Assembly: GCA_964035545.1 (NCBI GenBank)
Contig: OZ037765.1
Span: 26,424,504 to 26,488,503, forward strand
DNA length: 64,000 nt
Direction: 5' to 3'
Source: Bugula neritina
Taxonomy: Eukaryota > Bryozoa > Gymnolaemata > Cheilostomatida > Bugulidae
Both the position numbers and the translations under genes were made by a program. Below, in pieces: positions 50,601-62,600 of this stretch. The notes beneath the pieces are model-generated. The model did not search any database and was not told the origin of the DNA. It was given only the letters and a program-made list of their open reading frames with translations. The stretch's first letter is position 1. Every line of letters begins with the position of its first letter.

Positions 50601-53600
50601 GTGTGTTTAGTTAAATGCTGTGTAATGAAATTAACTCACCAGTATGATTAGTGATGTAAGTGTAGCCATTTGTAATATTATCAGGTCTGCTGGTGCAAAA
50701 TGATGCTGTGAAATATAAACCAAGAGCTACCTATTACCATAGCATATTATAAAACATAATAAGCTATTATGTAACATTTTATAAAGTATGTACATTTTTT
50801 AAAAGAAATCTAATGATTCAACTCACCTTTACATTCTGGTAAAGTGTCATTCCAATTGGCCACATTTTCAGAAAGCTCACAGACTATAGTAGGGTTGAGA
50901 AGGGGTAGTGTATTTTTCCCACAAATCACCGTTATTTCTGTACCAATTGGTACCCAGTCTTTACTAAGTAGATCATAGTGCATTTGAGGCAAAGTGATGT
51001 TAATCAGTCCAGCTTGAACAAATTCTCTGGAATGGTTTACCAGGAAACAGGCAGGATCTACAGAGTTGATATAAGAGTTGTATTTATATAAAAGTGACCA
51101 TATTAGATTAAACATCTAGAAAGCTGTGTGAAAACTAAAGAAAAAGACATAACGCTCAACTTGACACAATATATCCATAGAATCCTTTAACCTCTTGAGT
51201 TTATTTCAGTACAAACTTTGGTATTTAGAAGACTCTGAAAGTTAAGAAGGTTTTTAGACAGCAGAGAGCCTTCAAATAGAAACAATATGCATAAAAACCA
51301 TCTAGTTTAAACTTACTGCATTCCGGAAGGGGTTGATCCCACACAGGATCAACACCAGTTATGTTGGCTACACAGGTTACAGAGTGGTTGGTGTCTAGTA
51401 GAAAGCCTTCATCACATTCTACTCTGTATGTACTGTTTATCCCAGCAACATCCACATTGTTGTTGAGAATGCTTGATGGTGATTGGTGGATAACAGTACC
51501 ATTTGATGGAGATGTCAAGTACTCACAGTATAGTTCTACAGTATTACATGAGCTTGTATGAAAATATGCTGTTTCTTTGTATGACAGTAGTAAACAGAGT
51601 TTATGTGTTTCAGGACAGACAGACAGACAACAAACAGACAGTACTACTAATATTAACTCTAATGTGTATACTATCTCTGACACGTGGGAAGTGTTACTAT
51701 TATTCCTGAAGTATACTTTATACTTACTCTGACAGAAAACATCTCCTATATTTGACCAGTTGCATTCACCAGGAATTGTCTGTTCACACTGAGATGTGCT
51801 GTTATCTCCAATATATGCATAGTTGACAGGACAAGAGAAGTTTACTTTAGCTCCAGGAAACAATCCAGAAGCTCCAGATGGTAATGTATGGTTATAGTAA
51901 GTAGATATAATGTTGCTGCTTGTATTCATGGAATAGTTTCCACATGTGCAGATATCTATAACATTTTAGTGAAAGACAACATAGCAAGCCTGTATGGAAT
52001 GTATATATATAATAAGCAAATGTTTTTGAAATACTAAATTTATACTCACTATAGCAGTGTGGCTCTCCCTCTGTAAAGGCCCAGGTTGTATTGACACTAC
52101 AGTATCCTTCTAGAGATCCATTATAGTGTACAGACTCTCCTTTACAACTATACATCACTGTCTGATTGATAGGCCATTGTTCATCATTACTAATGTTTAG
52201 ATTGTGTTCAGTATTTTCTATCATTAAAGGTGGGTCACAGAATAACTCTGTAAATAACAAAAATATTATAATTTCATTCTGGTGCTATTTATGACTAAAA
52301 TGACATAATTCCTATATTAATATCATGTCTTTCATGTTAATATAATAGATTCATTCAACCAGTTGGCTGTTTAACCATCAGCAAATTCTTCCATACTAAA
52401 GATGATAATTATAATTATTGTGATAGCTGTAGTATATCACAAAGAAGGAATTAATCTTATTAAAATTAAAAGTAGGCTATAGCTTTCTTTAAATTTTTGT
52501 AATCACTGTTTTTATGTGCAAGTTGTAGCACAACCTTGTTGTCAACACCAGAACTGCTAAGTATATGTACCACAAAATATAATAAGATTCTCTGATAGGA
52601 AAGAATCAAATGAATGTCATCAAACAAAATAAAGATTTCCAAGAGCAAAAGCAAAAAATGTGGTAAAAACAATTTACTACTAGTAAATGCTAAACGCTAA
52701 AAATAACTACTTTTAAATGCAGTGATGAAAACCTTTTTTTAAAAATGTTTCCATTGAATGGCATTTTGTTGAAAGCTTCTATACTACTGTTAAAGGAGCC
52801 ACACCAACATTTGTGAATGGGTAGAAAACCATGAATACAGCTCTCAAACATCTATTACTGTTAACTACCATGGCAGTGATCTATCATTAGTAAACAGTAA
52901 CAGCTCTAGCAGTTATATTAAATTGACAGTGATGCAGTATTTGGTTCAGCTCTCCAAATTTCAAAGAAAATTGATGCAAACTATAAACATATATAAACAG
53001 TTTTTAAGCATCAGGTTTCACATTTTTACCCAACTATAAACTACGTAAGACTTTCAACACAATAAAGTTAAATTTAGTGACAGCTACTGTCTCTACGTCA
53101 AACAGCACAGCAAATCGTGCTAAGGATTGCGCCCTCACCATGCTTGCAACAAGATTTTTCGGACTTTTGTTTGAAGTATGGCAGAAATTTACCAAATACC
53201 TTTTTTGATATCACTGCCAATGACAGCTAGAGTTTGAACCCATGACCTAGCACTTACTGAGTCAGCATTCTAACTACTAGACCACATTTTCTCAATAATA
53301 ACTGTATGATAACTATTTCTGTGTATAGTAGCAGTAAACAGAGTTTATGTTTTCCAAAATGAGAGACATACAGAAAACAAAACCACCAATATTAAAGTTC
53401 TAATATACCCAATACTAACTCTGACAAATGGAAGGTGTTACTATTATTCCTGAAATATACTTAATACTTACTCTGGCAGAAAACATCTCTTATATTTGAC
53501 CAGTTGCATTCTCCAGTAACTGTCTGTTCACACTGGGATGTGCTGTTATCTCCAATATATGCATAGTTGACAGGACAAGAGAAGTTTACTTTGGCTCCAG

Positions 53601-56600
53601 GAAACAATTCAGCAACTCCAGATGGTAATGTATGGTTATAGTAAGTGGATATAATGTTACTGCTGGTATTCATGGAATAGTTTGCACATGTGCAGATATC
53701 TATAACATAATAATGAGATTATAAAATTTACATAATACTATAATGAGATAATAAAGCTAAAAAATAAGCATTAAAACAGCTACGTATTATTGTTCATTCT
53801 AAAAGGTAACTAGCACACCCTTTAACTTTTTCTCACCTACATATTTTATTTATTCAAGCAAAACTTCAGCAAAATCAAACAGAGTAACTATGTAACCATA
53901 ATGTAAATCATTTTTAATTACTTTGTTAAAATTGTATTTGTATTAATTAGTGAACTGCAACTGTATGCATAATAAGCAAATGTTTTCAAAATACTAAATT
54001 TATACTCACTATAGCAGTGTGGTTCTCCCTCTGTAAAATCCCAGGTTGCGTTGACACTACAGTATCCTTCTAGAGATCCATTATAGTGTACAGACTCTCC
54101 TTTACAACTATACATCACTCTCTGATTGATAGGCCATTGTACATCATTACTAGTGTTTAGATTGTGTTCAGTATTTTCTATCATTAAAGGTGGGTCACAG
54201 AATAACTCTGCAAATCAAACAAATATAGCAATTTATTCTCGCCTGATTATATTTATTGTATTAGCTGTAGTATATCCTCAAGAAGGAGATTGCTATTTAG
54301 CATAATCTCATTATATTTGAATTATAAAGTAAGAGGTCTTTTGGATTTTCGTATTACTTGTTTTCTGTAAGGGCTGCGTTGAAGTAGTTTGAATTTCTAT
54401 AATTGTATTTACTTACTTTTCTCACAGAATTCACCACCATAACCCTCATGACAGCTGCAGTTATTTGGACTACTGCACACTCCATGATTAGAACAGTTAG
54501 CTTCACAGACAGCTAAAATCAGTTTAGATGTTTTATATAAACTAGTTTTGAACCAACAAATTAGTGTTTTCTTAAGGAAAAAAATTCCTTTAGAGCTTAT
54601 ATGATAACTTTATTTTATGATGTTTTATATGAACTAGTTCATGTCCAGCTTAATATGCTAAATAAAATTTTCTAGTGCATGAACAATAATTTGATTTTAC
54701 AAAGTGGTTTGTGCAACTATTGCAGACGATAGGCTGTACTCACGTATATCACACTCTGGGCCCATGTAGCCTGTCCCTGTGCAATTACATACCATTTCGG
54801 TTAAGACACACCACCCGTTCCTACATCTGCCATCACATTCTGTACTTACACATTTAGATATAGAGGTGTTCCAGCTAAACATAGAAGTTAAATCCAAAAT
54901 TAATCTGTGGAAAACAAGCACTCTGAGTGCAAATGCAAAAGATCCATGAAGAAGTATTAAACCTAACAAAACAACTAAAAAAAACATTACATATTGCACT
55001 TAATGCATTTGAAAGAATAAAAGTAAAGCAAAAAATAAGCCTTGTTTTATAACTTAAAATTAAGTTATAAAAGTTAACTATAGACAAAGTGAATTTATAT
55101 TATACTCACGTATTATCCTCCTGACAGGTGATAGTTAGCTCTGTGACATTTTTGGACTCCTCCGACCAATAATAGTAGTAACCAGTTATACATTCGACAT
55201 GGAGTTTGTACCCGTGAAGCATAACGTCTTGTGAGCTGAGGTTTGCATCACCAATCACAGTCACATTGGCAAAATCGATGGAAGGAAATGGACAAAATAC
55301 TTCTGCAGAAAAAAACGATTCTAAATTTCAACAAAAACAATAAAATAATTTAGCAATAAAATGCATCAGCTTCTATTAAACGATGTGGGTTCATTCAACA
55401 CAGAGGCAATCGGTGGAAACTTTGATATATCCATGTTAATGAGAAGCATGAATAAAGATTCAAGGTGTAGAATGGCAGAGCTTAATTTAAGGGTTTATAG
55501 CTTTTGGTTTGGTGCTCGGATTTACAGTTCAATTCACAAACGCACACGCATTTTACTCGCACATACACGCGCATGCGCATGCACAGGCTTAGACCCCTTA
55601 CCAATACAGCGAATGTCTTGATTAGTCCAACTGAGAGATACTACTGACTCCTTCCCACAACACGGTTCTGTTTCTACGCAGTGAGCAATGAAGTAGTGCA
55701 ATTCCTGAGTGGGATCACTAGAGTTCTCTAGCCGATAGCCAATATCACATGTGTAGTTGGCCTCCAAACCAGAAGGACTAAACTCAACACTAGCATGAGG
55801 CATGTTGGCAGTTTTTGTGCAAAACTCATCTAAAAATTACAGAGTGAATGTCAAGCTTAAAAACAGTGAGTTGCTGAACATTTAATTTCGTTATAACATG
55901 CGATTATATATTCAACTGTGCACAAAATATTTAGACTTTCAATATGCAGAATTTGCATTATAGCAAGTGCATGTATTGAATACTACACAAATTATATATG
56001 TACTACTACATGTATAGAAGTGTAAGTTTACACACACTCGTACACACGCACACACACACACGCCCGCTCGCACACACGCACGCACACACACACACATTTT
56101 ACCAATAGATAGACAAGCTGGAAAGGGTCGGTTGTCCTTAACCTCCCAACCACCAGAAGGTCCGGAGCAATAGAACTCAGGCTCATTCACTAAGTAATAG
56201 CCCTCTGTGCAGTTTACGATTGCAGTGCTGCCTATGATCAGAATCTGGGTCTCAGTATATTCATCAACTTGGGGCCATCGAGGGTGATAGTGTGGAGTCA
56301 TGTTTTCAGTAATTTGGGGGATACTCCGTACGCAATAAGACGCTACAACAAAAATGGTGATCAACCTAAATTACTTAAATCTATCACTAAATATAAACAC
56401 ACAAATTCAAATTATATACTGAAAAATATTTGCCCCCACTGAGAATCGAACCCGAGACCTCCGACTTGCAGCAGGCGCTAGCAAAATTATAACACGACAG
56501 AGAAAGGGGAGGAAGAAGGTACTGGGTAATCTCAACACTACATATACAAGTGAGTTGAGTATACTGACCTTCACAAAAAGTTTCTGAGTCATAGCGGCAA

Positions 56601-59600
56601 CCATTGGGAGGATCTGCAAATGTATCAACAGAGTAAACACATGACAGAGTGAAAACGGCATAGGTAAAAATGGCACGGGTAATAAGGGCACAAATGGCAA
56701 AATAAAAAGAAATGGCACATTTTCAATATTATGGCACCGGTACCATTTTTACCGGACGCTGTGAGTATTCAAACATACAATGAATAAAGCATTAGCTCCC
56801 AGAAGAGAAAGTAGTCAGCAGTGGATTCATAGCCTACTGTGGACTTTGATTTTGAGATTAATTGAAAACTGTTTTGAATAGAGCTGTGATTGGCTGAAAG
56901 TTTTTTCCACTGTTTAATGAAACCAATAAAAGTGTTGGCTAATAAATATTGAAAAAATATATCATCTTCAAATTTGACCATGTAAATTCACTTTGAAACG
57001 AGCAGTGGATGCCTGTCTGGGATGGTTTTTTTTTCAAAATACATAAAGAAAAGAGGCATCACAAAGTATATGAAATGCACATTTTAGAGCTATATATTAT
57101 ATATCAGCAAATCATATATATATTTACAAAATTTGATAGAACATAGCATGTATAGCTGTCTATTCTGTATATCTATGTAAGATCACTACAGCAGTGGGTG
57201 AGATGTTCAACACACACCTTCAAAGTGAGAGGACCTGCAGTCTGATATGTTACAAGAGCTCAGAAAACTTGACTTGACATAACATTGCGGAGTGCCATTG
57301 AAAGAATCTTCTCCAATCACATTGCGACAAACACTCACTACAAAACAATAAACTGTTCCTTGTATGCAAATAAATTAGTATATTTTAACCACTGCACCTG
57401 TGATTTCTAATAAATAGATAAATGCATGATGCTGAAGCTGTGAAAAACCATCAGCACAAACTAAAATATGTAATTGATGGAGCCATAGTAAGTTATTTCT
57501 TTTGATAGCGGATATACAGATAAGCGCATGTTATTCAATATAACAATGTATTATTTAATATAACATTGCGCTATTTGATACAAGATTGTGTTGTTTGAAA
57601 TATAGCATTGTGTTATTCAACATAACGTTGTGTTATTTAATACAACATTGCGCTATTAAATATGACATTGCGTTATTTAATATAGCATTGTGTTATTCAA
57701 CATAACGTTGTGTTATTTAATACAACATTGCGCTATTAAATATGACATTGCGTTATTTAATATAACATTGCGTTATTTAATATAACATTGTGTCATTTAA
57801 TATAACAATGAGTTATTCAATAAAACACATTACATACTCTATTCTACATTCAAACAAATTAATTATTCAAATTATTGTATACATCCAATTTACTCAAAAA
57901 GGCTTATGCGTGTTATATGTTATGATTAGTATAAAAAGCTACATATATCAAGTATATGTTTACATTATCAATAATGTGGTGCATGACAGAGTTAATATTT
58001 TTGTACCAATTATTAAGCTAAAAAATCTTTAGTAAACCTTGGAAAAATAAATTCAAGCAATATAAAAATAACTAATTGGTCAAAGTAGTCTTCAATCACA
58101 ACACAAAGATACGGGTTCAAATATAAAAAAATTTAGGAACATACTATTGGCTGATTTCAGACTCTCTCTTTCAATTTCAAGAATGATCCGGCATTTAGGA
58201 AGGCCACTGGCCTGTCTCGTGATGTACGAGGGTCGGGTAATGCCATCAATAGTCTCAGCTGCAACTTCAACATAACACCACGGCTTCGTATACCCTGACC
58301 CTTCATAGTTTCTAACCAAATGGCTGTTTTCCTGCACATGCCTGTGTATAAAAGAAATACAAACTACTTTCAAACATATTGAATGCAAATGCTGTTAAAA
58401 TGCAATTATGTTAATAAATTTTCAGTCTGCTATCATTATTAGAAATGATTGAAATATATTTTCTTTATCAATCATTACAATAAAAACTTAATATTTATAT
58501 AAAAATAAGATGAAGTACATAAATTATAAGTTTATAAATATTTGTAGTTCCAATTATGTACTTCTGTCGAAGTTTCAAACTAAAATTAAATAAACAACAA
58601 TATAGATTATTCATTTGGTTAAAACTTGCCAATGATTTGAATTATACCCCAAAAGTGCCACTATGATAGCATATTTTAGAAAAAATTGAAATATTAAACA
58701 TTTATGCTGTGTAATATTAAATATGCTGCACCTAACAAAGAGGTCTTGAATTAAATAGTGGTCCCAGGACATACAGGTGGAGTTGCTACAGCTGGTATTA
58801 ACTTCTCCATCATAAGAGTATCCCAGATCAGATGTAGAGTAACACTCTGCTGAATCTAACTCTTCCTCTACAAGTGCTACCAGCATTATATGCACATTAT
58901 ATAAGAGTATGGCAAGTATGAGAGGATAAAAGTGCGTAGAAATTATCCTCTCACACTTGCAGAAAGGAATCACCTCGCAGCCATTTTGTAAAAAAAAATC
59001 AAAAGTAAAACACCGTCAAAAGTTCATATTTTTAAGCAACAAATTATTTTTGCTAATGACAATTTGTAGCTGTTGCATTTTTTAGGGTTTCATAAAGGAG
59101 TATCATTTTAATTGTTTAAGAAAACTCAAGTTTTGTATTTGCCAATGTTCAAATTATTGATTTGGAGAATAAAAACAGAGGTTTTATTTCCCTATGACTG
59201 TAAAACAGTTCCAGTATCAAAGGAGGAAACTATGTTTGTCTTATTTTACAAATAAACATTTAATAACTGCAATATAACCAAGTAGCTGCAGTAGGATATA
59301 ACATATCTGTTATAATAACATTACTTGCTATTTGCAAGACATCCGAGGAATCTACTGGTGTTTTGGTCCAGGGTGAGCAAGTGCCATTCTGTGCAGCTGA
59401 ATGGTTACCTGAGTATGGAAACTGAGTTCCAATGTGGCATTCTGATGTGTCTAGAATAGATAAGACTGGGTGAGGAAATTCAAAACTGTAATGGTTTATT
59501 AATTGTTTAAATTATTATGGACCAAAAGCATTTCTACGTATAAAAAGTTACCAGCTCGCAAGTCTATCTAAAATACTAGCATTGATCGGTATAATATGCT

Positions 59601-62600
59601 CAACTTTACTCCTGACATTTGCTCCATTAAAATTTGTAAAAACCTGCATAAACTGTAAAATATGAGTCCACCCCTTTCAATTCTCCATGTTTTGCAGTTT
59701 TAGATATTCTACAGTTGTAAATACATATTCGACAGCTCTACACATTGTTCTACAGTTTTATATCTCTGTGGTAAAACATACACACATGTTGCACAAATAA
59801 AGAGAAGAAAACTCATGTGTTGCAAGTTGTGGTATTAGACTTACCAACTGGCAGGCATATGGGGGGTTTCCCTGACCAATAATTGTTATACATAATGCGC
59901 ACATTACATGTCCTGACAGCACTCCCAGCAAACATGTAGTGCCCGGACTGGCAGGTGTAGGAGACCTGATCGCCATACCTGTACACACCTGCTGTCAAGG
60001 AGTCGCGACTCAGCACGGCGTTCAAGGAGATGAGCTCACCATGGCATATTGGAGCTAAAACAGAACTCTGTTGTAGCTTTTAGGTTAAATTTAGGCCAGC
60101 AGAAAACAAACAAAGGTCAGCAAAAACGACAAATTTTAAACAACAGTAATGTGCTTATAACAATAGTTTAATGCTATCGCCTAGAAGTTATGTAAAGCTA
60201 AAAATAATTATTAATACTATTATATACAGGGCATAAGGTTTTGGCAACAATATAATAGTATTTATAAAGAGTTATTTGCTTTTTGCACAAGTTTTACTGC
60301 TGGCTAAAATAAATAAATGAGCCTTTTTATATATTGCTCTGGCGCCTACATAGAGTTTAGTATTAACAATACTTGCAAACAAAAAAGCAATCAACACGTA
60401 AAAATGTTGAGATTTCAATAACATTTGCTTGAATCAAATAAATTTTTTTGTATTTTTATCTAAATATTTAACAGTCGCTTATTTACAATTAATTTTTAAT
60501 CCACTTTTATTAACTAATTACCTACTTTGAAAAATGAGAAACAGTGAGAAAAGCTGACATTAACTACTCATCAGGAAGCAGTTAGTTATCAATTGGTGAC
60601 TGAATATTGGTGCATACAGCTGCTTGAAAGAATTTTTCAGTCCAAATAATAAACTATTCAGAGCCTTAGAATGCCAATACAGTTTTGATATTTTAATACA
60701 AGTAAAGCAATACCTTCACATATTGGTTCATTCCCTCCCCAAGTTCCATCACCTAAGCACACCCTAGTCAACTCAGTGGTGCTGGAATAAGGTCTTGTAC
60801 ATGAGTATACAACAGTAGTTCCAGTTTCCCAGGTAAAGGTACTCCCTTCCCTGACTGCACTATATTCTATTTCAGTGAATGGGAAAACAGGAGGCTCTGG
60901 GCACATATTCTCTGTAGCAAAACAAAGGTTTAAAAACACATTAAAATGAAGAGAGCATTACCAGAAACTTTCTTTTGAAATTCTATTGGTCCACTTAACA
61001 CCGATAAAAACTTCCAATAGCTTATACAGTTTTTAAGACAAAAACACAATCAAATACAAACCTCTGCATTTAATGCAAATGCTATCATTATAACAGGTAA
61101 ATTCGCCAAGTCTGTTGCACTTGAATACGTCAGAATCCCCAACTATAGTGTTGTTATTATGAGCACAGGTAACCTGTGTAGTGTGACCAATCACAGGTAT
61201 GCCAACTATGTTTGCATAATGTGTTGATGTTACTCTCTTGTATCCCTCCTCTAGTGTACACACCTCTATCCAAAATAAAAACACAGCTTGAACATAATAA
61301 TATTAAAAATGCTATCATCAAAGCAGCAATGAAGAATTACATTCAAACATATAAAAGATTGAAACGTTTGATTTTCAACAGCATTAAATCATATTTGACA
61401 ATCGTTAGAAATTACCTAGTTGCTGATATATTTCGATTTCAGTTTCAAAAGAAATGCTTTGAGAAGAACTCATTTCAAGTCTTGCATGCTGGCCTGATAG
61501 CTCTTGAATGCAGTCAACTCGTGTTACTTCTGTAACTATCAACAAATCTTTGATGCAGGTTTCACTCTCCTCATCAACTCTGCTATCATTGGTCACGTAG
61601 ATGCTCAAAAATATATTGCCATCGAAAAATTCTGCAAATATAGAGGCCAACTATTATAAGATGTGTAGAGAAAAAGAACACAACTGTATTAACATAGCAG
61701 CTTAGAGAAATGTTGCTGGACACAAAGCTAGTGTACCTAGGATTGATACTTTCAATAAATAATATTGGTACTTACCATAATCTGACAGCCACAATTTCAC
61801 GCCTTTCACAAGTATTTGTCTATTCATGTTAATGTTGACCCATGAAGAAGAAGTTGAATCAAACTCAAGATTAAAGCTATTGGAGTTATCAAACACTGCA
61901 GAGTGTGGACCAGTTGTGATATCATCAGCTACTACAAAATAATTGTTCTGTTTTGTATCAATAGTTTTGCAAGTAGCATAAAAATTTTTTTTTTTACATA
62001 AAAGTTAATATTTCAAAAAGTACCAAAATGGCATTCAAGTCGGTTTTTAACATTCTATCAGTCTTTTTAATGAATTTCTTAGTCTCTATTTTGCTAGTTT
62101 TAGCATGGTATTAAAATAATTCTATCCCATGATGACAAATAATTTTTTCCATAAATATAAACTATTTTCTACTTTAATAATATCACTGCATAAAGGAAGC
62201 TGGTATTTTTTACATCAATACAAGTTACATAACAACATAAATTACAATTATTTAAACAACAATAGAAGAAATTTTTTTTATTTATTTGAATGGCTATGTA
62301 TACATTAGCTATCATTTTTCTAAAAATTTACCAATGTTAAAAATTAATTTAATTCAGTACTATAGTGAATTTAATGCAGTAGTAAACATTAATGCACTAG
62401 ACCATGAGTGATGTTAGCTGCACTCAACAAGGGTTATTATTAGTAATCCAGGCTGCATAAAGCTTACTAAGAGAAAGGTTTAGATATACAATTATATGGG
62501 AATGAAGTGAATGATTACATTTAGCATCATTCTACAGAGTTTGGTGATAGAAGTAATATTTATATACCGCTATATAATCTCTTAATGCAGTCCAATGAGG

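Noticed and set aside
56430-56497. Functional tRNA-Cys gene
   Set aside because: The T arm and acceptor 3' strand are good, but the 5' acceptor strand and D arm do not pair or match.
56407-56718. 103-codon minus-strand frame with a hydrophobic repeat (PFLPMPF)
   Set aside because: It spans a tRNA-like fragment and runs through the splice donor of a sushi exon; intronic chance frame.
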